The notes under the pieces were generated by a model. It made no database searches and was not told the DNA's origin. It was given only the letters and a program-made list of their open reading frames with translations. Made by a program: the position numbers and the translations under genes. From Plazaster borealis (Eukaryota; Echinodermata; Asteroidea; Forcipulatida; Labidiasteridae): DNA of 64,000 bases. Within the stretch, counting starts at the first letter, position 1. Every line of letters begins with the position of its first letter. The stretch spans positions 14,472,765 through 14,536,764 of the forward strand of contig CM037466.1 of assembly GCA_021014325.1 (NCBI GenBank), read 5' to 3'. Shown piece after piece: positions 11,060 to 22,499 of this stretch.

Positions 11060-11262
11060 GAAGCAACTTAAAATAAATAGTAAACTTGCGGTACAACCAT
11101 GTGTAAAAACTCTCTTGTGGGAGTGTTGGCTCTGAAAAGAGCCGGTGTCCCACCTGAAAAGAGCCGACACCCCACCGGCTCTTTTCAGAGCCAACACTCC
11201 CACAAAAGAATTTGTACACATGGTTGTACCCGCAAGTTTACTCCTTATTTTTAGTTACTTCT
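11060..11262. mobile_element. Foldback MITE, copy 1
   Basis: Long inverted repeat with arms GGGAGTGTTGGCTCTGAAAA and TTTTCAGAGCCAACACTCCC, bounded outside by TAAACTTGCGG and CGCAAGTTTA. Same family as 2499-2682. Noncoding. Confidence 0.8.
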
Positions 11263-11297
11263 TATTTGTCCACACCATGCAAAGCTTCAAACAACAC

Positions 11298-11674
11298 TTA
11301 AAGGCACTAGACACGTTTGGTAATTTTCAAAGACCAGTGTTCTCACTTGGTGTATCCCAACATATGCAAACAATAACACGCCTGTGAAAATTTGGGCTCA
11401 ATTAGTCATCGAAGTTGCAAAAAAAATGACGAAAGAAAAAACACCCTTGTTGTACAAAATTTGTGTGCTTTCAGATAAGAATAAAAACTTCTTGCAAGAA
11501 GTTTTTATTATTTTAGTGAGAAATTACCCCTTTCTCAAAAACTACGTTTCTTCAGAGGGAGTCGTTTCATACAATGTGTTATACTATCAACAGCTCTCCG
11601 TTGCTTGTTACAAAGTAAGTTTTTATGCTAATATTTGTTTTGAGTCATTACCAAACGTGTACGATACCTTTATA
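11298..11674. mobile_element. TTAA-flanked MITE, second family, copy 1
   Basis: Ends AAAGGCACTAGACACGTTTGG and CCAAACGTGTACGATACCTTT form imperfect terminal inverted repeats. The left flank is TTAA and the right flank is decayed. The internal palindrome AAAAACTTCTTGCAAGAAGT lies near 11484. I recall this repeat type as common in echinoderm genomes; that is memory, not a search. Confidence 0.75.
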
Positions 11675-12029
11675 AGGCAGTTCTTGTTTGTGTTCAATTC
11701 AGAAAATGGAAAAACATAAACAGAAGCTTCCTTTCTAAAATCTCAAGTACTTTAACCATTCTGTATTGCCTTCGTAAAATTGCTTCAAAAAGACAATCTA
11801 AAACCACACATGAAATATAAAAAGACCTCGATCAATTTTCACACCAATATTTCAAAAGATGTCTTTTTTATCCTTTTTATGACATCAAATCGGGATATTT
11901 GATACAAAGTAAGGTGCACCAGAAGGCTATATTGACTTGATAAAACAATGTATCAACGCAAATCACATCTTAGGCTTAGGCTTTACAGTTTGTGTGTTTG
12001 GTGTAAACCAATTCCCAGAGTTCGGTCGG

Positions 12030-15000
12030 TTAAAGATTAAGTTCTGCATACTGAGATGGATTCTTGTCTGCAATGTTTAGTTCCATGTAAGGATCTGCTT
12101 GTCTAGAGCTGGTATCTTTCTCTTGCTCAACGGGTAGATTAGAGCGAAGACCAGGCTGAGAATTGCTCACTGAGTTTTCTTCCGGGACCGAACAGTAGAC
12201 ATGAGGTACGTCATCTCCTTCCCTACTCATCTGTACATCAGGAGGACTCGTGGAAGTATCTTCACGAGTCTGTGAGGTTTCCCGGGATCTGCCGCAGTCA
12301 ATGAGGTAGTCTTTTGCAAGCACCCACCTCCTTGGGTCGAATCGACAACACAGAGTATGTATTGCAATAATAATGATGAGGACGACCACTCCAATGACGA
12401 TACCGGTGACTTGACCAGCGGACAGGCCTGCTTTTACGACTGTAATACCGGTAGTTGTTATTTTGGGTGGCATTGTGGATTCGATTTCAACAACATTCAA
12501 AGGTCCAATAGTGCAAGACAGATTCATGTCGGACGCCGGTATTTTAGCCACACAGAAGTACGTTTGTGAATTGTCCAAGGTTGTAACATACTTTAAGATG
12601 ACCGCTTCACCATGCTCACCTAAGAAAAGCAACCATTCAGCCTTTTCTCCATTAATCGATGGAGTTGCGATACCAGATGTACTGCAGGAGATGGGACTTC
12701 CAACGGTTAATGTCTCCGGACCGTTTGGATCGCAGGACGGGAAGGCGTCTCTGGGGTACACCGACAAAACTTCTTCTTTTTTCAAGACCCCCACAGCAGA
12801 ATTGTCATTATTTTGATGAATAAGATTGCATTCGTATGTTCCTGTATCAGTTGTCTGTACTTCACTGAATGTCAAATTGAAGGTTGAAATCACATCATCT
12901 GTGAAGCTAACACGATTTCGCTCATCGCTAAAAACATACAAATCCTTACTGGTAGCAATTAAGGTACCAATTGTTTGACCAAGTTTGGTACCCAGTTTGA
13001 CCCAGGATAGGAAATGAATTGAAGCATTAAAACCAGACACCTGACAGAGAAGACTGACCGTAGTTCCCTCCTGCTGCACCGTCATGTTGGGAGAAACTCC
13101 AAGAGTCATTGATGGAACTGACTGACAACGAACCGAGAATATCAGCGAATAAAACATCAATGCTAACTAGACTTAAGCTTTTGTTAAAACAAAAACAAGG
13201 TGTTCGGTATGATTTTTTTAAATATTAAACATTGATTTAAAAAATGTTATAACATCATCGATGACGTCACCATCCCGAAAACTTATATGTGAAGTTTGTG
13301 AAGTTTCAAGTTTATATGTGCTTGGGAAGTGTGCTTTTGTTAGCGGAAAAGCGACGGGGAGAAGAAGAAGAAGAAGTATTAAGAAAAAAAGAAAACAAAA
13401 TTAAATGTTAAAGTTCATCTTTCGGTTTGAACCGGAAGTCCAGTTCAAATGGGGCCACACTCTGTGTAGCGCTTGTGAAGTTGTAAAAAACTCAAGACCC
13501 AAGGATTTTATAACTGAACAAAGTTTGAAAATCGGTTGTGTAGTTCTTGAGATATGGTGTCACTTCCGGTTGACCCGGAAGTAAAGGTCAACATGGGGTC
13601 ACGGTTACCCAAGGCTAATCTCCAATGACCAAGGAGTCTATAACTGATTTTTTTTGGAAATTCGGTTGAGTAGTTCTTGAGATATGGTGTCACTTCCGTT
13701 TGACCCGGAAGTAAAGGTCAACATGGGGTCACGGTACCCAAGGCTTATCTCCAATGCCCAAAGAGTCTATAACTGAAAAAAGTTTGAAAATCGGTTGTGT
13801 AGTTCTTGAGATATGGTGTCACTTTCGGTTGACCCGGAAGTAAGGGTCAACATGGGGTCACGGTTACCCAAGGCTAATCTCCAATGCCCAAGGAGTCTAT
13901 ACCTAAAAACAGTTTGAAAATCGGTTGAGTAGTTCTTGAGATATGGTGTCACTTCCGTTTGACCCGGACGTAAAGGTCAACATGGGGTCACGGTACCCAA
14001 GGCTAATCTCCAATGACCAAGGAGTCTATAACTGAACAAAGTTTGAAAATCGGTTGTGTAGTTCTTGAGATATGGTGTCACTTCCGGTTGACCTGGAAGT
14101 AAAGGTCAACATGGGGTCACGGTTACCCAAAGCTAATATCCAATGCCCAAGCAGTCTATAACTGAAACAGTTTGAAAATCGGTTGTGTAGTTCTTGAGAT
14201 ATGGTCCCTCATCCGGATTACCCGGAAGTAAAGGTCAACATGGGGTCACGGTTTCTCAAGGCTAATCTCCAATGCCCAAGGAGTCTATCACTGAAAACAG
14301 TTTGAAAATCGGTTGTGTAGTTCTTGAGATATGGTCTCACTTCCGGTTGACCCGGAAGTAAAGGTCAACATGAGGTCACAGTTACCCAAGGCTAATTTCC
14401 AATGCCCAAGGATTTTATAACTGAAAAAAGTTTGAAAATCGGTTGTGTAGTTCTTGAATTATGAATGTTTAAAAAATCTGACATTTGATTGTTAGCGAGG
14501 TTTGCACGGACGGCTGTTTTAGAGACTAACAAAGCGTAATGTCAAAATCAGGTTGCGCGAACCTTGAAAAGAGACTAGACTACAAGCATGTTTGAATGAC
14601 TTTGAACCTTGCGGTTTGATTCAATGGAGCAAGCAGCCGCTCACCGTCTAACTGGTTTAGATCGCGTATTGTGTGTGTTTTTAATGCAGTTTATTCCCGC
14701 AGTTTGATAGCGGGCCAATGTATACCCGATTTCAACCATAAGTGAAGGTCAAAAAGGTAACATCTTTGTGGAAAAGTTTGAGAAGGCTTAAAAATCTACA
14801 ACATGATGTGAAAATTGTGAGTAATGTGTATGTAAAAGTACGAGTATTCCTTCAAGTTTGAATTGTGAAGTTTTCAACTTCCGGTTTGAACAGGAAGACA
14901 AGGTCAAACGGTATAAGACTCTGTGTAGTATTTGCTACATTTGTCAAGACCTCTCCGATGATGTATAGATTGTTATAATAGCTTATGTACTTCTTGAGTT

Positions 15001-15624
15001 ATGAATTTTTAAATGATTAAACTTCGATTTACTGTATCTCAACACTTGATGACGTCATCATGACGTCACAATTACTTGATTGAGGTTTTATCAAGGTCCT
15101 TACATGGTGTAAGTTTGAAGTTGATCTGATAATCAGAAGTTAATGTTTTTGCCGGGAAAGTGTTTTTTTGAAGAATTACACAAGGCAAACTTTGACCTTT
15201 CGTTACGACCGGAAGTAAAGGTCATGTGAATTTGTCCTTAACTTTTCAAATGTTGCCCGTGTCTTGATCTATCATATGCCCAAGTATAAATATTGTAGCT
15301 GTTATATTCGGGGACATACAGGAATTCGCATATGGTCACTTTTTTACCTTAAATGGCTTGTAATTTGACACCTGATGACGTCATCATGACGTAACTAAAG
15401 CGGTTTCATCTCCTAATGTATATCTAAGTATATGTGAAGTTTCAAGTTCATATGAGCTTGGAAAAGGTACTTTTGTTAGCGGACAAGGGACGCTGAGAAG
15501 AAGAAGAAGAAGTATTAAGAAAAAAAAAAAAAAACCCGAACAAAAACAAGAGGTGTTCCGGGCTGTATGCCCGAACACCTAAAAAGCAAACACCTATCCC
15601 AATGTCTCTACGCTGATCCTCCAT
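12030..15624 (-). CDS. C1: C-type two-Ig receptor with YMEL/YAEL tail, split by a transposon
   Basis: Predicted exon 1 is 15624-15579 (start MEDQRRDIG) and exon 2 is 13162-12030. Joined they give 1179 bases, 392 residues, with no frame break and the same junction (FLA-LMFYS) as uninterrupted B and C paralogues. Signal peptide ends near VRCQS. Ig1 is V-like (SLLC, SWV, DTGTYEC). Ig2 has FPSC, ISC, YFC and LSC. TM is about 264-288, followed by CCRFDPRRW. Tail tyrosines: Y338 (YCSV), Y374 (YMEL), Y387 (YAEL). The last two form YxxL-x9-YxxL, near the ITAM pattern, and SQYAEL fits the ITIM consensus. If the insertion is not spliced out, a short product could start at the ATG at 13157 with a weak signal sequence. 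Splicing is inference; the rest of the frame is fully open. Confidence 0.75.
13163..15578 (-). mobile_element. Helitron/HINE-like insertion with GT...AG edges in C1
   Basis: A 2416-bp insertion, absent from the C3 gene at the same place (near 42711). The plus-strand right end has an AAG microsatellite, GTATTAAG, an A-rich run and a hairpin GTGTTCCGGGC-TGTAT-GCCCGAACAC, a layout I associate with Helentron-type non-autonomous elements; this classification is tentative. A 3-bp CTA repeat flanks it. The two ends share about 100 bp of direct similarity (13285-13390 with 15425-15530). On the minus strand it begins GTGTTC and ends TCTAGTTAG, so it has intron-like GT-AG borders plus a T-rich tract and a TTTTAAC branch-like site near the end. 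Confidence 0.7.
13507..14460. repeat. 129-130 bp minisatellite, 7 units plus a partial unit
   Basis: Unit starts (TCTATAACTG or variants) fall at about 13507, 13637, 13766, 13896, 14025, 14155, 14284 and 14414. Most units contain the imperfect palindrome ACTTCCGGTTGACCCGGAAGT followed by AAAGGTCAACATGGGGTCAC. Degenerate relatives occur outside the array at 13425, 14878 and 15195. It is internal to the transposon. Confidence 0.9.
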
Positions 15625-16330
15625 GGTCGTGTGTTGACTACGCCGTGATGTGAATATTCAGTAATTGATTGAACACGACTCTAGTTCTGTAGCCTCAATG
15701 AATGTCTAGTTTCTATCAGTTTTTACTATTATTGTATTGTTCACCAATGGACTGTTCAAACCTTCTTGTATTTAGCATGAGTATATTCCTACATCAACTT
15801 GAAAATGAGTAGGTTGATGTCAACCTCGCAGTCTGGTCCCTGTATCAAAACTGATTTCTGTACTCTGTCTGCGCACGCAAAGTAAACTCAACATTATTAT
15901 AATACGAGAGTAGTTGTCACGTCATTATCGAACCCCAGTTTCCTTGTTATGATTTTTTTTTACGCAGTTGTCAAGTTCAGGTTTGTGACCTGTGTATTAT
16001 GTACCTTTCTTAGGTAAATCTCTGGGTGCGTATAAAGGATTAGCAATTTCATTGAGTATGTAAATGCGTTATATTCGGTTTCTCCTTTCATACACACACA
16101 TACCTACACTGGGTTCAACTACTCGGTGATACTGAAATGGTGAATCGCATTTTTCAGTACAAAAATTATTATTTCGAAAAGGTTTTGAATTCTGAGAATC
16201 TGTGATTGTTCTGTGAAATAAATAACAATGCAAAATATAAATACACAATCCAAAACTATTCCCGAGTAAGGAAATTCAGTTATTTTAAGTAAAACTATTA
16301 TGACAAATTCCTGAGTAAGTTAAGCATGTT
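15625..16330 (-). promoter_or_regulatory. 5' flank shared by B and C genes (C1 copy)
   Basis: This sequence upstream of the MEDQRR start codon is similar to that upstream of B1 (21651-22310), C2 (30274-30970), B2 (36270-36930) and C3 (42757-43345). It keeps an inverted repeat ACATCAAC...GTTGATGT near 15791 and a GGTGCGTATA-AAGGATTA stretch near 16025. It probably contains the promoter and 5' UTR. No transcription start can be fixed from sequence alone. Confidence 0.4.
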
Positions 16331-19300
16331 CATTATAGCTATGATCAGTGACGTAGCCAGAGGGAGAGTTTTCGATTACTTTTTGACAAGGTTCGACAGC
16401 AGATTGTCAACTTCAATAACGTGGTCAAGAATTTACAAAATAGTAACGCAAACATCAAAGAAAAGGTCTGTTTTAACCATCGCCAGAGACAATTGTGTCG
16501 AAACAAAACAACATCCAAACAGTCATAGAAAGTTGTTTTTACCAGAGACCATACCAAAACCATGTGCTTGAAATTTCACAACGTTTTTCTGCCCATTTAT
16601 CTTTCGCTGGCTACCGCAAGAAATACATGTAGTTTCAAATTTCCCACACTACCGTAAACACATCACTAATTTGCTAAAGACTATTGGGCAGAACAGTGCC
16701 TAAAAGCACTCAGTCTCCTTCTTGCTCACACCCTCCTTCCTATCCGTCCTGCTCCCCACCTACACCTGTTCTTCTTGGGGCTTTGTCCTTAACAATTTGT
16801 GCCCCCTTCTATTAAGAACTGTACATGACGCCTCATGCGTTTTTTAAAGCTTGATTTTTAATACATGATTCTCACTCGACACGGAGAGAAGCTTCATAAA
16901 TCGTCGCTCGTACCACGAAGTGACCTATCTGTCAAAAATAACAAATTTTTGCAAATCATTTTTTATACAAATTATTAATATACTCAATACAGTTAACATT
17001 TTCAGCAAGTTTTAGTTCATTATACGTAATGGTTTCGTAATTACACTAATTAGTATACAAACGACGTATCACTAGATTTGTCATTTTGTAATTTAACAAA
17101 GTGACCTATCTAGATACGCTACTTTACCAATTCTCGTCGAGCTTGGAGGGGCAGGAGGTGTTTAAATTTTTTCTTTAAAAAAGTGTAGCCTGCCTTTAAA
17201 GTTATATTTCACACACTTTCTACATGAGTAATTAAGGACAGGTAATTGTCAATACACACAAAGCAATTTAAAGACCCATTTGTTTATGTTGCCGATGACG
17301 TCATGTTTAAAATTTTGCTCTAAAGAGTATCAAATAAAATGACATTTTACACCATTTTAACGTGAGGTTAGAGACTTTTAATGTCTTCCCCACTTGCATT
17401 AGGACTCTGTCTTCTGGAAAATGGGTACATCACAAAACTGATTTTGACATTGGAGCCCCTCTTTAACATACTACACCTGATTGTAATTTATGTTCAGGTT
17501 TAAATGTGTTTCTATTATTCAAAAAGTAGAACTACATTTTGTGTACATGATGACGTCATGCAGCGTCTGTTTGTGAATGTGCATGTACCTGTTGACAATA
17601 ATAGTAATTTACAAATTTGTTGTTCTCGGTTTGTTGTTACATTTGTAACTCATTAATTTGCGATGGTTCTTTTAAGTTTTATAGAAGCAAAATACTATTT
17701 ACATATAGTTTTGCGTTCTTGCTTGGCCGATCTTTCCCAGCATGGGTTATACACTACACCCGTCTAACTTCCGTGTTTATTGTTAACTTTTTCAGAATTT
17801 GAGATTCCGTTATACAACTATAGTCTGCTCTGGAGAATACAAGAATAAGACTTTGTTGATTTGTTCTCGATCACCTTTGATCTTGTGTTGTTCGCCTCGC
17901 ACGCGAACTTAAAAGAAAACCCAGAGGTATTCAAATAGTAAAGACATGTCGTAATGATTTATTTATATACTTTGTTGTGCAAGTTCGCCCCAATCAAGGC
18001 TAAGCCACTCTTGGTAGGGGCTACAAGAAGAAAACATTTTTGGATGAAAATACCTCAGAGGAGGTGAAGGTAGGAATTTATATTCCTCTTAAAGCAGTCT
18101 AGATTGTAGGATGGAGGGAAACATGCACCAGGCAAGGAGTTCGAAAGAGATGCAGTACGTGGAATAAAGCTGTTGGAATGGCTTTTTGTTCTACATCTCA
18201 GCAAATCAAGAGTGTATGGGTGAGAACAAGCAGAAAGCCTGGTTTAACGCTCAAACATCCTGATAGGAGGAACCAGGTCGGACACACTGGTGGCACATTA
18301 ACCATGAAAATATCTGTAGAAAAGACAGAGCTGGCTATAGACCTACGGTGGGAAAGAGTTTCCAACGAGAATGCTGTTCATCCCAGCTTTATACCAAATC
18401 AATATGGGGAGGGGGCGTTTTCACTTCTACGTCCTCAGGTTAGAATCCTGACTCCAAATAAGACAGGTATATCCTATATAGGATGCAAAAACGTTATATA
18501 AATGGGGGTGGGCAGAGGAAGAAGGGGTGTGCCATCGTTCTAAACACTGCCAAAGCTCAGTTAGGAACTAATGTGACAAAAAATGATTGATGCTTTTTGT
18601 TTTACACTTTATGCAGACTCTTTATTAAAAAAAAAAATTAAAACATGCAAAAAATATATTGTTCTTTTGCAGCTTTTAATAATTCGTTAATATATAAGCA
18701 ATGACAAATTTGAGTAAAATAACATACGCGTTTTATGTTTTGTACTATATTATAGTCTGATAGATTAATAATGTTCATGTGTATTGATAATGTCACACGA
18801 GGCAATTTATTGGCAATCGTTTCCAAGAAATTTCCAAGAAAATAATCACTTTCAAAATTTCACCCTTTTTTTCACAAGTTCTTAAAAAAAATCCACTTTG
18901 TTTCTTTGAGATAGTCAGACTCTTTAAGCAATTCTTTATTTATAATGTTGTTGCTTTCCAAGTATTCTTTCGAACGCAGTGCTAATGGTTGCCTCCAAGT
19001 TGCCTGTCAAAATGGCCCTCTGTGACAAAATTATCTTAGGTTTGATCTTTGAATAATTTGTTCATATGTTTAAAATTAAAAAAGTAAATCGGTCCCAATG
19101 CGAGTAGTCTTTTTGTTTTGACTGCACCTGAAATAAGTGCACCATGCTGCAAAAAGCTGGATTTATACATAACTAGTCATTGCAAGTTATTTGACTTTAA
19201 TAAACCACAGTTCAGACAGAATATAAAAGTAATGTCTTTGGTAATAATGTACAAGAGAAGAAGAAGATATCAGCAACATTTACAGTGCAAAACATAACTG

Positions 19301-20055
19301 CAAAAAACACCCCCAAAACAAAACAAAAATCTAAACAACAACTACATAAACAAACAAAACACTTAAAAGTTAAATCACAACAAACAACAAACTTAAAGTC
19401 AAAATATCCCACCGTTACCGTTTTATGTGAACCTTAATTTATACACGGAAATATTGTTGTAATGTAGGCTACAATGATATTGTAGTCAAGAATGTAAACT
19501 CAAAGGAATTCCTTTTATAAGCAACACCATTCAGCCAAGTTCAGCCATGTAATTTTTGTGTGAATGTCACCTACTTGTTTTCCTCTTTAGTAATCAACGT
19601 GATCGATCCCAAAGTTTTCGGGGGAAGCACCAGTTTGCTCCCAGGCTATTTGATTATGCTGATTGTATGGCAAAAATGCGCAAAACGCATTATTATGTCG
19701 TGGTGTTGAAATGTGTATTGTACTGTTCAGCTCCATTGTGCTGATGCATAACGAGGTGTACAATAACTACAATACCAATCTCTTGGTTAACATGTATTGT
19801 TATTCTTAAATCTGCTAAATGCAAACAGTTGCTAATATAAAGCAAAACATTATTGGTGCTGCAGAATACCAGCTAAAATACAACGCAAATTTACACTAAA
19901 CTGTGACTGATGCCCTGCTATTTAATCGCTAAGCAAATATCTAACCAGCTAAGCGGCCAATCTTCAGTTTAAAGAAGCTTTGTGAACTGGAAAGTTCCAA
20001 ACATTTTTCTTTGCAAATATTTTATTTCGTTTTTAAAACAGCTTTACTTTTGGTT
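16331..20055. other. Intergenic, duplicated with 30979-34673
   Basis: No gene recognised. The block from about 16330 to 18060 is almost identical in all three units (30979-32710 and 43343-45061). GATGACGTCAT palindromes lie near 17292 and 17548. Several 61-107 codon open frames occur, but they are conserved only as recent duplicates, and the unit-3 versions carry mainly residue-changing substitutions, so I do not call them genes. Confidence 0.5.
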
Positions 20056-21650
20056 CTACACGCGAATATCAGCGTAGAGAGTTCCTTGCGGTTTTCCCAA
20101 TTGTTTGTTTTTGTCTTGTCCTTCTTTCTCAAGATCTAGGTCTGCATAGACGACTGTCTGAGACGACTCTAACTCAAGCTCATCAGGGACCTCGTCACGT
20201 CTTGCAAACTTCTTGGGCTTCCTCACCGGCTGATCAGGTTTTTCAGTTGTGCCTGCAATCTGCAAATTGTCTCCACTGGCGTCTGCGTTGTTTCCATGGC
20301 ATTTGTTCACCTGAGCGTAAATCTGCGGTATTTGTTGTGGGGGATCCGGCGCTCCAGCCAGCGTACTTTTACCTTCTATCCCGCTATGGTTTCGTTTGGT
20401 GGTTGCAAGGGGATTGTTGGTGTCATAGTGAGGTTTGGGAGGAATTCCAACGCTGGGCTCTTGGTCAGACGGATGTTCACATTCAATGCTGACATTAGCA
20501 CCGGCTACTGCAATGTTCAGGTTTAGACGCAGGGCAATGTTCAAGTCTGGTTTGCTGGTTATCATAGTTGATTCTGCGTATATATTCGACTCACCTCTCA
20601 ATCGATCAGGCTGGAAAACATCCATCGAGTGCTCTTCCAGGACAGAATTGTTTGAAGGAGGTACGTCATCTCCTTCCATATTCATCGGTACGTCATGAGG
20701 ACTCGTGGAAGTATCTTCACGAGACTGTGAGGTTTCCCGGGAGCTGCTGCAGTCAATGAGGTAGTCTTTTGGGTGAACCCACCGCCTTGGGTCGCATCGA
20801 CAACACAGAGTATGTATTGCAATAATAATGATGAGGACGACCACTCCAATGACAATACCGGTGATCTGACCAGCAGACAGGCCTGCTTTTACGACTGTTA
20901 TACCGGTAGTTGTTATTTCGGGTGATATTGTCGATTCACTGTCAACAACATTCAAAGGTCCAATAGTGCAAGACAGATTCATGTCGGACGCCGGTATTTT
21001 AGCGACACAGAAGTACGTTTGTGAATTGTCCAAGGTTGTAACATTTTTAAGAGGATCGCTCCACCATTCTGACCAAAGTAGACCGTCCATTCAGCATTTT
21101 CTCCATTAATCGATGGAGTTGCGATACCAGATGTAACGCAGGAGATGTGACTTCCAACGGTTAATGTCTCCGGACCGTTTGGATTGCAGGACGGAAAGGC
21201 GTTTCTGGGGTATACCGACAAAACTATTTCTTTCTTCAAGACCCCCACAGAAGAATTGTCATTATTTTGACGAATAAGATTGCATTCATATGTTCCTGTA
21301 TCAGTTTTCTGTACTTCACTTAATGTTAAATTGAAGGTTGAAATCACATCATCTGTGAAGCTAACTCGATTTCGCTCATCGCTATAAACATACAAATCCT
21401 TAGTGGTGGCAATTAAGGTACCAAGTTTGGTACCCAGTTTGACCCAGGATTGGAAATGAATTGAAGCATTAAAACCAGACACCTGACAGAGAAGACTGAC
21501 CGTAGTTCCCTCCTGCTGCACCGTCATGTTGGGAGAAACTCCAAGAGTCATTGATGGAACTGACTGACAACGAACCGAGAATATCAGCGAATAAAACATC
21601 AATGCTAAAAAGCAAACACCTTTCCCAATGTTTCTACGCTGATCCTCCAT
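20056..21650 (-). pseudogene. B1: B-type long-tail Ig receptor with a single-base frameshift
   Basis: Near-identical to the intact B2 gene at 34674-36269. One T is missing from a T run at about 21042-21047 (five T here, six in B2). This breaks the frame in Ig2 just before YFC and splits the gene into 21650-20979 and 21090-20056. All domains are still encoded: signal peptide, V-like Ig1, four-cysteine Ig2, TM, long tail with YAQV, VVYADL and TLYADI. A second difference is the YNSV tyrosine of B2, which is Asn here (codon 20650-20652). Because the indel is in a homopolymer, sequencing error is as likely as true loss. Confidence 0.8.
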
Positions 21651-22310
21651 GGTCGTGTGTTCACTACACCGTGATGTGAATGATCAGCAATTGATGGAAC
21701 ACGACTCTACTTCTGTAGCCTCAATAAATGTCTAGTTTCTACATCAGTCTTTACTAAATGTATTGTTCACCAATTGTGGACTGTTCAAACCTTCCTGTAT
21801 TTAATAACATGAGTATAATTATTCCTTCATCAACGTGATAGTGAGTGGGTTGATGTCAACCTCGCAGTCAGGTCCCTGTATCGAAAGTGATTTCTGTACT
21901 TTGTCTGGGCACACAAAGTAAACTCAACATTATTATAATACGGGAGTTGTTGTCACGTCATTATCAAAGCCCAGTTTCCTTGTTATGATTTGGTTAACGC
22001 AGTTGTCATGTCCAGGGTCGTGACCCCTGTGTTATTCACCTTTCTTGGTTTCTCCTTTCATACACACACATACCTACACTGGGTGCAACTACTTGGTAAT
22101 ACTGAAATTGTGAATCCCCTTTTTTCAGTACAAGAAAGATATATTTCGAAAAGGTTTTGATTTCTGACAATCTGTGTTTGTTCTGTGAAATAAATATTGA
22201 TGCAAGATATAAATACACAATGCAACATCATTTCCGGGTGAGGAAATGGAGTTTTTAACAGTAAAACATCCATGACGAATTCCTAAAGTAAGTTAAGTAT
22301 GTTCATTATA
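21651..22310 (-). promoter_or_regulatory. 5' flank of B1, related to the C-gene flanks
   Basis: Similar to 15625-16330 but more divergent. It keeps CATCAAC...GTTGATG near 21829 and the CCTTTCATACACACACATAC segment near 22055. Near 22317 a CAGTGGCGTAACCAG motif resembles a DNA-transposon terminus. Presumed promoter region. Confidence 0.35.
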
Positions 22311-22499
22311 GCTACGATCAGTGGCGTAACCAGATGGAGGGGCCCCTGGAATTTTTGTAAAGGTTCGAAATTTTAAGCAGATTGTCAACTTCCATTACGT
22401 GGTCAAGAATTTATGAAAAAAAAGTTTCGAAAGTTGGCGACATTTTCAACGTGAATCCATTACATGTACAGTTTTCTGTTCGTACATCTCAATGCTAAG

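Noticed and set aside
13507..14460. CRISPR-like repeat array
   Set aside because: Units are contiguous 129-130 bp repeats without unique spacers, in a eukaryotic transposon; it is a minisatellite.
16326..16571. 81-84 codon open frame kept in three copies
   Set aside because: Conservation equals that of the surrounding spacer, and the opposite strand is equally open; not evidence of coding.
18638..18826. 62-codon open frame kept in three copies (also 33259 and 52283)
   Set aside because: The unit-3 copy differs mainly by residue-changing substitutions, with no domain or signal; consistent with noncoding duplicated DNA.
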